Shown: positions 1 through 7,004 of the stretch, piece after piece | Layout of the letters: each line of letters begins with the position of its first letter | How positions within the stretch are numbered: the stretch's first letter is position 1 | From: JBPCRW01 sp050996405 | GTDB taxonomy: Bacteria; Acidobacteriota; Blastocatellia; Pyrinomonadales; Pyrinomonadaceae | Length of the DNA stretch: 20,077 nucleotides | Reading direction: 5' to 3' | NCBI GenBank assembly: GCA_050996405.1 | Contig: JBPCRW010000044.1 | Span: 1 to 20,077, forward strand | Position numbers and translations under genes: made by a program | Notes under the pieces: generated by a model | What the model was told of the DNA's origin: nothing | The model's database searches: none | Seen by the model: the letters and a program-made list of their open reading frames with translations, nothing else

Positions 1-310
1 AGAGAAAGCGGATACCAAAAATGGGACGGATTGGATAAAAAGTGGAGAGGTTTTAAAATTGCTAAAAATAAGACTTTTAATTGCAACAATTATAACTATC
101 TTTGAGTCCGACCTCCGGCATTTTCACTAACTTTTCTAAAACTCTATAATTTAACTGAATAGCTTTATCTACAATAATTAACCCTTTCAAGGTTGTTTTG
201 CTCTGCGTTTATATTTCACACTTTTTGCGCCTCAGAGTAGATAGAAAGCGGAGAGTTTTATACAATATCTTTTGATTAGCATTTCTTAAAATTGAAGAGG
301 GTGTAAAAAA
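1..310. other. AT-rich stretch with no supportable gene
   Basis: I see no gene here. Two frames run in open from the left edge on the plus strand, one closing with TGA at 103-105 and one with TAA at 128-130. Either could be the tail of a gene that begins outside the window, but the lysine- and asparagine-rich translations match nothing I recognise. Bases 105-310 have stops in all plus frames. The last part (about 250-310) is the leader of the small secreted gene at 311 and holds a TATACAAT-like tract at 259-266, with no convincing -35 box. A GAGG at 297-300 sits 9-10 bases ahead of that gene's ATG and would serve as its ribosome binding site. Confidence 0.6.
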
Positions 311-910
311 ATGAAAATACAATTTTTTTTAATATTTTCTTTATTCACAGTTTTCGTCGTCAGCGCGCCGGCACAAAGTTCAATCGAACAAACCCTACAA
401 AACGCGCGCGATAGATTTTCAGATATAAAAAATCGTTCAATTGAACTGGAACGAATTGAGCGCGAGGCTCATAAACAAACGCCGCCGCGCGAGAACAACG
501 CGACTAAATTTCCTGAGATTAAAGAAGATTTTGAGCAGATTCAGAAGTTAAACGACAATCTTTTCCAATTAAACGCCGCCCGCGCGCCGCTAAATTACGC
601 TGATGTTTTAAAATTGGCATCGGAAATAAATCACAGAGCCGCGCGGCTTAAATCGAATTTGTTTTCAACCGAACCCGATGAGCAGAAAGACGCGAAAAAC
701 AAACAGCAGATTATCGAGCAGCCGGACATAAAAATCCTGCTCGGCACTTTAGACAAATCCATTAGCAGTTTTGTTCACAGCGCGATTTTTCAAAATAAAA
801 ATGTCGTCAATTCGCAGGATTTGCTGAAGGCTCAAAACGATTTGGAAACAGTCATCAAAGTCAGTTTTTCGGTCAAAGAGAAAGCGAAAAAAACGGATCG
901 GAAAGATTAA
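311..910 (+). CDS. Small secreted helical protein of unknown function (paralog of 14618-15280)
   Basis: A 199-residue protein I do not recognise. It starts with a clear Sec signal peptide: MKIQ, a hydrophobic stretch over residues 4-18, and a likely cut after the A-P-A-Q at about residues 19-22. The mature part is polar, rich in Lys, Glu, Gln and Asn, and looks mostly helical. It is clearly homologous to the 220-residue product of 14618-15280. Both carry the block IELERIERE/VELERIERD (residues 44-52 here), the block EIKxDFEQIQK (69-79), a YA(D/E)-x-EIN-x-RL-NLF block (about 96-118) and an LD-x-I-SF-FQN block (about 147-162). The ATG is supported by GAGG about 10 bases upstream. The mannanase-like gene follows 116 bases later on the same strand and may be co-transcribed. 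A coiled-coil or periplasmic scaffold role is possible, but nothing in the sequence proves it. Confidence 0.85.
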   Translation: MKIQFFLIFSLFTVFVVSAPAQSSIEQTLQNARDRFSDIKNRSIELERIEREAHKQTPPRENNATKFPEIKEDFEQIQKLNDNLFQLNAARAPLNYADVLKLASEINHRAARLKSNLFSTEPDEQKDAKNKQQIIEQPDIKILLGTLDKSISSFVHSAIFQNKNVVNSQDLLKAQNDLETVIKVSFSVKEKAKKTDRKD

Positions 911-1014
911 AAGATAATGTCCGCCGTAAGTTATGCCGGTAAATCCGTTTGGCAGGATTAGAAATATTTCGGCGATTCGGCTGCTTAATTCGATTGACCG
1001 TCCGCAAATAATTT

Positions 1015-1020
1015 AAGGAA
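1015..1020 (+). promoter_or_regulatory. Ribosome binding site fixing the start of the GH5 mannanase gene
   Basis: AAGGAA lies 6 bases before the ATG at 1027. An in-frame TTG at 1021 directly abuts this site and would have no spacer, so the ATG is the better start. Confidence 0.7.
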
Positions 1021-1026
1021 TTGTTT

Positions 1027-2361
1027 ATGAAACGAATAAATTTTCCGGCAGCGGTTCTGTTTGCCTTTATCTTTGTTTTTCTGCCGCTTTCAACGCGAAT
1101 TTCGGCTCAGTCTTCTTCGTTCGTAACAGTTAAAAATCATCAATTTTTCTTAAACGGCAAACCCTATTATTACATCGGCGCAAATTACTGGTATGGAACG
1201 CTTTTGGGTTTGGAAAAGGACAAAAAACGCGGCATCGAGCGTTTGCGAAAAGAGCTTGATTTTTTGAAGGCGAACGGCGTCACGAATTTGCGGATAATGG
1301 CTGGCGTGGAAGGCTCTGGAATGATTAACGGCGTGATGCGCGTCGCGCCGCCTTTGCAGTCGGAACAGGGAAAATTTGACGAGAGCGTTCTCGACGGTTT
1401 GGATTTAATTTTGGCGGAAATGGATAAACGCGAGATGAAAGCCGTCATTTTCCTGAGCAACAACTGGGAATGGAGCGGCGGTTTTCAGCAGTATCTGATT
1501 TGGAACAATAAAGTGCCGGATTCGATGAAAACCAGAAAATTAACTTGGGACGAGCAGCGCGACATCGTTTCGCAATTTTACGGCTGCGAGCCTTGCAGGG
1601 AAGGCTATAACAAACAGGTCAATCTGATTTTGAGTCGAACGAATAAATACAACAAGAAAAAATACACGGACGAACCTTCTGTAATGGCTTGGGAACTCGG
1701 CAACGAGCCGCGTCCGATGCGCCCGTCTGCCAACGCCGATTACAAAAAATGGATTAGCGGCGCGGCGGCGATGATAAAAGCGAAGGACAAAAATCATCTG
1801 GTTACAATCGGTCACGAAGGCTTGATGGGAACTGAAGATTTGAAACTTTACGAGGAAATCAACCGCGACAAAAATCTGGATTATTTGACGATTCACATCT
1901 GGGCGAAAAATTGGGGCTGGTTCGAGGGCGACAAAGTTGCGGAAGGTTTTCCGAACGTCGTCGAAAAAGCGACCGATTATATTGACCGGCATTTAGCGGT
2001 AGCCGAACGGTTAAACAAGCCTCTGGTGATTGAAGAATTCGGTCTGCCGCGCGACAAGCAATCGTTTGACATCAGCACTTCGACATCTTTAAGAGACGAG
2101 TATTACAACAAGATTTTTTCCGTTCTCGCCAAAAGCGCGGAAACAGACGGCTATCTGGCAGGCGCGGCGTTTTGGGCTTTCGGCGGAGTCGCGCGCCCGA
2201 TTAAAAATCAAGTTTTCTGGAAAAAAGGCGATAAATATATGGGCGACCCGCCGATGGAAGAACAAGGCTTAAACACCGTTTTCGACAGCGATCAAAGCAC
2301 TTGGAAAATCATTGATTTTTACAGCAAATCTCTAACCGCCGTTAAACCTTCAAAAAATTAA
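1027..2361 (+). CDS. Secreted GH5 endo-beta-mannanase-like glycoside hydrolase
   Basis: A 444-residue secreted glycoside hydrolase of family 5, most like the mannanase subfamily (GH5_7). It would cut internal beta-1,4-mannosidic bonds in mannan, glucomannan or galactomannan outside the cytoplasm. A signal peptide occupies about residues 1-28, ending I-S-A-Q. The (beta/alpha)8 barrel covers about 32-435. The general acid/base is E227 in WELGNEPRP, the NEPR form typical of mannanases, and the nucleophile is E337 in VIEEFGLPR. Other family-like patches are NGKPYYYIGANYWY near 43-56 and a WAFGG near 383-387. A Cys pair, C187 and C190, sits in the loop before the acid/base strand and could form a disulfide. 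The gene converges on the ROK regulator, leaving 55 bases between them with no clear terminator hairpin. Polymer specificity cannot be fixed from sequence; the GH5 assignment is firm. Confidence 0.92.
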   Translation: MKRINFPAAVLFAFIFVFLPLSTRISAQSSSFVTVKNHQFFLNGKPYYYIGANYWYGTLLGLEKDKKRGIERLRKELDFLKANGVTNLRIMAGVEGSGMINGVMRVAPPLQSEQGKFDESVLDGLDLILAEMDKREMKAVIFLSNNWEWSGGFQQYLIWNNKVPDSMKTRKLTWDEQRDIVSQFYGCEPCREGYNKQVNLILSRTNKYNKKKYTDEPSVMAWELGNEPRPMRPSANADYKKWISGAAAMIKAKDKNHLVTIGHEGLMGTEDLKLYEEINRDKNLDYLTIHIWAKNWGWFEGDKVAEGFPNVVEKATDYIDRHLAVAERLNKPLVIEEFGLPRDKQSFDISTSTSLRDEYYNKIFSVLAKSAETDGYLAGAAFWAFGGVARPIKNQVFWKKGDKYMGDPPMEEQGLNTVFDSDQSTWKIIDFYSKSLTAVKPSKN

Positions 2362-2416
2362 ATCAGCGGCTGAAAACTGCTTTTTGAAAACGCTTTTTCT
2401 GTTGCGGGAAAACAAT

Positions 2417-3604
2417 TTATATGTGTTGAACCAGAGCGAATTTGTCGGCGAGAATTAAACTGAAAGCTCCCAACAAAGTCGGATAAACGCCTAGCGTCGA
2501 AGGCATAATGTTGGTCGAAGGATAACCTTGACAAATCCGGCTGTCGGCGGCAGCTTTTATGTCGTCGGCGATTAGAGACCAAGCCCGAACAATCGTTCCG
2601 CTGACAACCGTTACTTCCGGCGAAAGACCTTGCGTTAAATTCGATATTCCCAAACCGATATAATACGCCGTTTCCTTCAAAGCGGAACGCGCGTTTTCGT
2701 CGCCTTTCAAAGCTGATTCGACTAACTCGGCGAAGGTTATTTTTTCCTTTTGATGAGTGAGATTTCTGTATCTGGCGACGGCGGCGCGTTCGGACGCAAA
2801 TGCTTCCCAGCAGTCGAAACTTCCGGCGGCGCAGGCAATCGGCGCGTTTGAGCCGATTGTCATATGTCCGAATTCTCCGGCGACACCGGCTTTTCCGTGA
2901 TAAATCTGCCCGTCGAAAACTACGCCCGTGCCGATTCCGTTTTCGATTAAAACCAGAATAAAATCGCGCACTTTGCTGATTTCCGGTCGCCCGAACCAGA
3001 GTTCCGCCAAAGCCGCCGCGTTCGCGTCGTTTTCCAATTTTACGGGAAGCTCGACCGCTTCCTTGATTCTTTCGGCAATCGGCGGATGATGCCAGTCGAG
3101 ATGCGGAATCGAAAAAACCTGCCCGTTATACGGCTCGACAAGTCCGGGCAGACTGACACCGATGCCTTCGACAGAACCGCCGTTTTTATTGATAAAATAC
3201 TTTATGCCGTCAATAATTTGAGAAACGGTTTTTTCAAAATCGCGGTCGGTCGGAAATTCCTTTTGTTCGAGCAGGCGACCCGCCAAATCGCTGGTTGCGA
3301 CAATCGTTCTTTTTTTGCCGAGGTCAACGCCGATGGCGACGGCGTGCGCCGCGCGAAGCGATAACAATTGCGGCGGGCGACCGCCGGAAGATTCGCCGTA
3401 AATTTCTTCTATCAGCCCGTAGCCGAGCAGTTCTTCGACAATCAAGGAAACCGTCGAACGCTGTAAATCCGTCACGCGCGAAATGTCTGCGCGCGAAATC
3501 GGACCTTCTTCGCGCACGTAATTTAATATGATTTGACGATTTATATCACGAATCGTATTCGACCGCGCGACGTTCGCTCGCCTTAAATTTATTCGCCTGA
3601 CCAT
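2417..3604 (-). CDS. ROK family transcriptional regulator (NagC/Mlc/XylR type)
   Basis: A 395-residue cytoplasmic regulator. Residues about 20-85 form a winged helix-turn-helix (GPISRADISRVTDLQRSTVS is the helix-turn-helix core), followed by GGRPP, the usual linker of ROK repressors. Residues about 88-390 are a ROK sugar-binding domain with the VDLG phosphate-loop remnant at 93-96, NDANAAALAE at 192-201 and GEFGHM at 243-248. Members usually repress sugar-use genes until a sugar or sugar phosphate binds. The usual zinc motif C-x-C-G-x-x-G-C appears here as C258-A-A-G-x-x-D-C265, so the middle Cys is Ala260. The gene is the last of the minus-strand glycan genes, 150 bases after GH16, and has its own possible promoter. 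It is the natural candidate controller of the hydrolase cluster, which is an inference from position. No clear Shine-Dalgarno precedes the ATG. Confidence 0.93.
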   Translation of the reverse strand: MVRRINLRRANVARSNTIRDINRQIILNYVREEGPISRADISRVTDLQRSTVSLIVEELLGYGLIEEIYGESSGGRPPQLLSLRAAHAVAIGVDLGKKRTIVATSDLAGRLLEQKEFPTDRDFEKTVSQIIDGIKYFINKNGGSVEGIGVSLPGLVEPYNGQVFSIPHLDWHHPPIAERIKEAVELPVKLENDANAAALAELWFGRPEISKVRDFILVLIENGIGTGVVFDGQIYHGKAGVAGEFGHMTIGSNAPIACAAGSFDCWEAFASERAAVARYRNLTHQKEKITFAELVESALKGDENARSALKETAYYIGLGISNLTQGLSPEVTVVSGTIVRAWSLIADDIKAAADSRICQGYPSTNIMPSTLGVYPTLLGAFSLILADKFALVQHI

Positions 3605-3625
3605 AAATTAAATTTTTCTGCTCTT

Positions 3626-3654
3626 GAAATTTGCGCGTTTGCGGGGATTGTCAA
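3626..3654 (-). promoter_or_regulatory. Possible sigma-70 promoter for the ROK regulator
   Basis: On the minus strand a perfect TTGACA (3649-3654) lies about 45 bases before the regulator's ATG. With a 17-base spacer the -10 hexamer would be AATTTC (3626-3631), a poor match, so only the -35 half is persuasive. The rest of the 150-base gap to GH16 holds nothing else I can name. Confidence 0.3.
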
Positions 3655-3754
3655 ACTTTTACTTTCCTTCTCCGATTTTCAACTGTGTAACTCTAAATCA
3701 GTAAAAAGCGGAAACTTTTTTCGCTCGATTTATTCCTGACTTGCTAAAATTTTT

Positions 3755-4591
3755 TCATTTATAAATCCGCACATAATCAATCAGCATTGTTTGCGGAAAA
3801 ACAGAAGTATTGTCGGGATTTCCGCCCCAATTTCCGCCGACGGCGAAATTCAAAATAACGAAAAACGGATGGTCATAGACCCATTGCGCGCCTTGCGGAA
3901 TGTCTTGCGGCGTAACGGTTTTGTAAAGTTTCCGGTCAACGAACCAGCGAATTTCATTGCTCGACCATTCGATTGAATAGACGTGAAAATCGTCTGCGAA
4001 AAGCTGATTGTCAGGCAAATTGTAAGGCGCGCCGATGCCGTCTGCGCCCGAATAACCCGGACCGTGAATCGTGCCGTGAACTGTCGAAGGTTCGCGCCCG
4101 ATGTTTTCCATCACGTCAATTTCGCCGCACTGCGCCCAGCCGACCGTATCAATATTGCTGCCCAAAAGCCAAAACGCAGACCACATTCCCTGACCGCGCG
4201 GAATTTTGATTCGCGCCTCGAATCGCCCGTATTTCTGCTCGAATTTTCCTTTTGTAACGAGCCGCGCCGAAGTGTATCCGCATTGTCCATACCAGCAATT
4301 AAACGAAAGCGGCGCGGCGAGTTTTATCGCTTTGATAACGAGCGAGCCTTTCCCGTCGTGATAAGCGTTTTCGGGCGAGTTCGTGTAATACTCCAATTCC
4401 TGATTGCCCCAACCGCCGCCGCCGATTTCCGCCGTCCATTTTGTCGAATCAACGGGCGCGCCTTCGGGAGCGTTAAATTCGTCTCTGAACGCGAGTTTTT
4501 TGTAATGCGCTGGCGCGGCGAAAACCGAATTGCCGGGCAGCGCGAAAACGACTAAAAAAACGAATAAAATTTTGGCGAAAGTTTTTCTCAT
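3755..4591 (-). CDS. Secreted GH16 endo-beta-1,3(4)-glucanase (laminarinase type)
   Basis: A 278-residue secreted enzyme of glycoside hydrolase family 16, laminarinase branch. It would cut beta-1,3- or mixed beta-1,3/1,4-glucans with retention of configuration. A signal peptide covers about residues 1-25. The single GH16 beta-jelly-roll spans about 30-278, with no extra carbohydrate-binding module. The active-site strand reads GEIDVMENIG: E157 is the nucleophile, D159 the helper and E162 the acid/base. The extra Met between D159 and E162 (beta-bulge form, ExDxxE) marks the laminarinase group, as opposed to lichenases. Other family patches are WTAE near 52-55, FEARIKIP near 124-131, MWSAFWLLG at 136-144 and NFAVGGNWGG at 248-257. 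The leader is unusual: the 166-base nested palindrome fills the whole gap to the lactonase gene and ends 2 bases before the start codon. No Shine-Dalgarno is visible. It could be transcribed through from the lactonase gene. Confidence 0.94.
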   Translation of the reverse strand: MRKTFAKILFVFLVVFALPGNSVFAAPAHYKKLAFRDEFNAPEGAPVDSTKWTAEIGGGGWGNQELEYYTNSPENAYHDGKGSLVIKAIKLAAPLSFNCWYGQCGYTSARLVTKGKFEQKYGRFEARIKIPRGQGMWSAFWLLGSNIDTVGWAQCGEIDVMENIGREPSTVHGTIHGPGYSGADGIGAPYNLPDNQLFADDFHVYSIEWSSNEIRWFVDRKLYKTVTPQDIPQGAQWVYDHPFFVILNFAVGGNWGGNPDNTSVFPQTMLIDYVRIYK

Positions 4592-4593
4592 AG

Positions 4594-4759
4594 AAATTTT
4601 GGCAGCGAACTAAAAGTAACGCTTTGCCGCGAACAGATTTATTTTTAGCCGCGGATTCTCGCCGACTGACGTGGATAAATCAAAATAAAATCCGCGTTAT
4701 CGGCGAGAATCCGCGGCTGATTTTTCTTCAGCATTACTTTTAGTTCGCCGCCGAAATTT
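4594..4759. repeat. Nested inverted repeat (MITE-like or REP-like element) filling the lactonase-GH16 gap
   Basis: Two sets of arms are nested. The outer arms, 4594-4623 and 4730-4759, match at 27 of 30 positions as inverted repeats and share the core GCGAACTAAAAGTAA. The inner arms, 4647-4665 and 4700-4718, are a perfect 19-base inverted repeat beginning AGCCGCGGATTCTCGCCGA. The 34-base loop contains a further GTGGAT/ATCCGC near-match. The element starts 2 bases from the GH16 start codon and its last base is the first base of the lactonase stop triplet (4759-4761), so it occupies the entire gap. I see no convincing target-site duplication. It may be a non-autonomous mobile element, an RNA-stabilising or attenuating hairpin, or both. 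Confidence 0.85.
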
Positions 4760-5982
4760 TAACCGGAAAATGTCGGAATCAATTTCAAACAAACCGGCAT
4801 CGAAATTTCCGCCGTGTTTCCCGTCGGCGCGAGTTTTCCGGTTTTTTCGTCAATCCGAAAAACGACGACCGAAGCGGAATTTTGATTTGCCGCGAGCAGA
4901 AATCTGCCTGTCGGATCAATCGCAAAATCGCGCGGCGTTTTCCCTTGCGTCGAAGTGTGTTCGACGAAATCTAATTTGCCCGTTTTTTCGTCAATTTTAT
5001 AGACGACGATGCTGTCGTGTCCGCGATTTGAACCGTAGAGAAATTTTCCCGAAGGCGAAACGTGAATTTCCGCGCCCGTGTTTTCGCCGGAAAAATCGGC
5101 GGGCAAAGTCGAAACGGTTTGGATTTTCGTTAATAAACCCTTCTTTTTGTCGTAAGCGAGCGACGAAACGGTCGAAGCGAGTTCGCAAATCAAAAACGCG
5201 AATTTTTCGTTCGGATGAAACGTGATATGTCTGGGTCCCGCGCCCGCTTTTGTTTGATAATAATTTTGCGCCGGATTCGCTTCGAGTTTTCCGGTTTGTG
5301 CGTCGAATCTGTAAATCAAAACTTTGTCAATTCCCAAATCGCCCGAAAAAGCGTAGCGATTTTTTTCGTCCAAAACAATCGAATGTGCGTGCGCCTTTTC
5401 CTGCCGGTCTTTGTTCGGACCAGAACCGCTATGCTGCTCTAAATCAACTGACGCGCCGAGATTTCCGTTCGTTTCAACAGGAAAAACCGCGACGTTTCCG
5501 CCGACGTAATTAGCGACCAGCACGAATTTGCCGTTGTCGCTGACAGAAACGTAGCAAGGCGCGCCGCCCAAACTCGCCAATTTATTCAAAAACCGCAAAT
5601 CGCCTGTTTTTTGGTCAATCGCAAACGCGCTGACCGCGCCGCTTTTTTTGCCTTCGTATTCTTCGGTTTCGTTGACGGCATAAAGATTTTTTCTGTCTTC
5701 GCTGATTTCTAAATACGACGGATCAATGACGTTTTTAACTGTGTGAAAATGACTTAACGCGCCGTTTTCCAAGTTTAATTTATAAACGTAAATGCCTTCG
5801 CTCCGGCTTTCGCCCGAAGTGTATGTGCCGACATAGACGAGCAATTCCTTCATTTTTTCACCTCTTTTTGACGCGCCGAACGAAACGCGCGGAAGCGTAA
5901 ATGCCGCCGTTCCGAGCGTCGCCGTTTTGATAAAATCACGCCGCGATAATTTGCCTTTTTGATTGTCGTTTCGGTTTTTCAT
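4759..5982 (-). CDS. Tat-exported lactonase family protein (6-phosphogluconolactonase-like beta-propeller)
   Basis: A 407-residue member of the lactonase family that includes bacterial seven-bladed beta-propeller 6-phosphogluconolactonases and related sugar lactonases. Residues 1-40 are a twin-arginine signal (S13-R-R-D-F-I-K19, then a weakly hydrophobic stretch to about 37), so the folded protein is predicted to be exported. The propeller covers about 46-405, with the family start LLVYVGTYT at 47-55 and repeated blade motifs such as HAHSIVLDE, GPRHITFHP, EIHVSPSGKFLYGSNRG and PRDFAIDPTGRFLLAANQ. The start overlaps the 3' end of the ROK kinase by 47 bases and no other start codon lies before the RR, so the overlap is real if the Tat signal is. 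No Shine-Dalgarno is seen, suggesting translational coupling. Export argues against the cytosolic pentose-phosphate role; an extracytoplasmic sugar lactone is a better guess. The substrate is unproven. Confidence 0.88.
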   Translation of the reverse strand: MKNRNDNQKGKLSRRDFIKTATLGTAAFTLPRVSFGASKRGEKMKELLVYVGTYTSGESRSEGIYVYKLNLENGALSHFHTVKNVIDPSYLEISEDRKNLYAVNETEEYEGKKSGAVSAFAIDQKTGDLRFLNKLASLGGAPCYVSVSDNGKFVLVANYVGGNVAVFPVETNGNLGASVDLEQHSGSGPNKDRQEKAHAHSIVLDEKNRYAFSGDLGIDKVLIYRFDAQTGKLEANPAQNYYQTKAGAGPRHITFHPNEKFAFLICELASTVSSLAYDKKKGLLTKIQTVSTLPADFSGENTGAEIHVSPSGKFLYGSNRGHDSIVVYKIDEKTGKLDFVEHTSTQGKTPRDFAIDPTGRFLLAANQNSASVVVFRIDEKTGKLAPTGNTAEISMPVCLKLIPTFSG

Positions 5983-6955
5983 TTTGATTTAAATACCAAT
6001 CTCGCGCCAGAACGAGCGCGCCGCAAACGCCGCTGTCTTTGCCGAGCGCGGCGCGTTTTATGCTGATTTTTTCAGTCGGAATTAGTCGGACGTTTTCCTT
6101 TAATAATTTCCGAAGCGGTTCTAAAAGCAGTTCGCCCGCCGACGAAACGCCGCCGCCGATGATAACCGCTTCGGGCGCGATTAAATTTATCGCGTTGCCG
6201 ATACCGACGGCGATGAACCGGCAGGCTTCGTCCCAAATTTCTTGGGCGATTCGGTCGCCGCGCTTGACCGCTTCGACGACAATTTCGGCGGTTATCGCGT
6301 TTAAATCGTTTCCGGTCAAATCGCGCATCAAGCTCGTTTCGCCGCCGCTCGCCAATCTTTCCCGCGCTCGGCGAGCGATGCTTTTGCCCGAACCGACGGT
6401 TTCCAGACAGCCGCGCCCGCCGCATCCGCAAATTTCGCCGCCTGTCGGCATTACAATCGTGTGTCCGATTTCGCCCGCCGCGCCGCCGATGCCTTGAATA
6501 ATTTTTCCGCGATTGATGATTGCGCCGCCGATTCCGGTTGAAATCGTTACGTAAAGAATATTTTCAAAACCGCGTCCCGCGCCGTAGTAAAATTCGCCGA
6601 GCGCGGCGACGTTCGCGTCGTTGTCGAGCAGAGTTTTAACGTCGAACGTATTTTCAATCATTTTGACGAGCGGAAATTCGATCCAATCGCGCAGATTGCT
6701 CGGCGAGCAGACCAGACCGCGTTCGATGTCGAGCGGCGCGGGACAACCGATGCCGATGGCGACGAGTTCGGATTCGGGCGTTTTTTTCAGCATTCTCCGC
6801 AGCGTTCGCGCGACATCTTCCATAATCCGATATGGTCCGAGTTCGACTTTGGTCGGCAAATGCCGCGAAGCGAGTTTTTTGCCGTCGAGCGTTTCGAGCG
6901 CGACGGCGATTTTCGTTCCGCCGATGTCAATTCCCGCTACCGCTTTTTCGTTCAT
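5936..6955 (-). CDS. ROK family sugar kinase (glucokinase or N-acetylglucosamine kinase type)
   Basis: A 339-residue cytoplasmic ATP-dependent sugar kinase of the ROK family. The phosphate-binding loop is DIGGTK (10-15). N112-D113 in LLDNDANVAALGE includes the catalytic Asp. STGIGGAI (139-146) is the second phosphate motif. The zinc site is complete: H165 with C176, C178 and C183 in CGCGGRGC. There is no DNA-binding domain, which separates it from the regulator at 2417-3604. It likely phosphorylates glucose, GlcNAc or mannose released by the neighbouring hydrolases; sequence alone does not choose. The C-terminus ends in a basic tail (NEKPKRQSKRQIIAA) encoded within the 47-base overlap with the lactonase gene and extends beyond the usual ROK end. 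AAAGGA lies 13 bases before the ATG, a longer spacer than normal. The gene follows GH20 by 49 bases. Confidence 0.93.
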   Translation of the reverse strand: MNEKAVAGIDIGGTKIAVALETLDGKKLASRHLPTKVELGPYRIMEDVARTLRRMLKKTPESELVAIGIGCPAPLDIERGLVCSPSNLRDWIEFPLVKMIENTFDVKTLLDNDANVAALGEFYYGAGRGFENILYVTISTGIGGAIINRGKIIQGIGGAAGEIGHTIVMPTGGEICGCGGRGCLETVGSGKSIARRARERLASGGETSLMRDLTGNDLNAITAEIVVEAVKRGDRIAQEIWDEACRFIAVGIGNAINLIAPEAVIIGGGVSSAGELLLEPLRKLLKENVRLIPTEKISIKRAALGKDSGVCGALVLARDWYLNQNEKPKRQSKRQIIAA

Positions 6956-7004
6956 TTTCGTATGAAATTCCTTTGTAAATCTTTAACTTCAAAAACTTTT
7001 ATCA

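Noticed and set aside
2..130. Open frame running in from the left edge
   Set aside because: It has no start in the window, an unremarkable translation, and a second frame is equally open. It could be the tail of a gene outside, but I cannot support calling it.
1540..1992. 150-codon open frame on the minus strand inside the GH5 mannanase gene
   Set aside because: It is antisense to a well-supported enzyme gene, has no signal, motif or ribosome binding site, and its odd composition is what mirrored coding sequence gives.
2362..2416. Possible bidirectional terminator between the convergent GH5 and ROK regulator genes
   Set aside because: The gap has a direct repeat of GAAAAC followed by GC and T-rich tracts, but no stem of useful length. 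I see no real hairpin-plus-T-run.
3983..4555. 190-codon open frame on the plus strand across the GH16 gene
   Set aside because: GH16 on the other strand has its catalytic motif and signal peptide in order. The plus-strand translation is rich in Arg and Cys with no family pattern, as expected of a shadow frame.
4700..4725. The inner GC-rich stem followed by TTTTT on the plus strand, looking like an intrinsic terminator
   Set aside because: Both flanking genes are on the minus strand, so a plus-strand terminator would have no gene to end. On the minus strand no T-run follows the stem.
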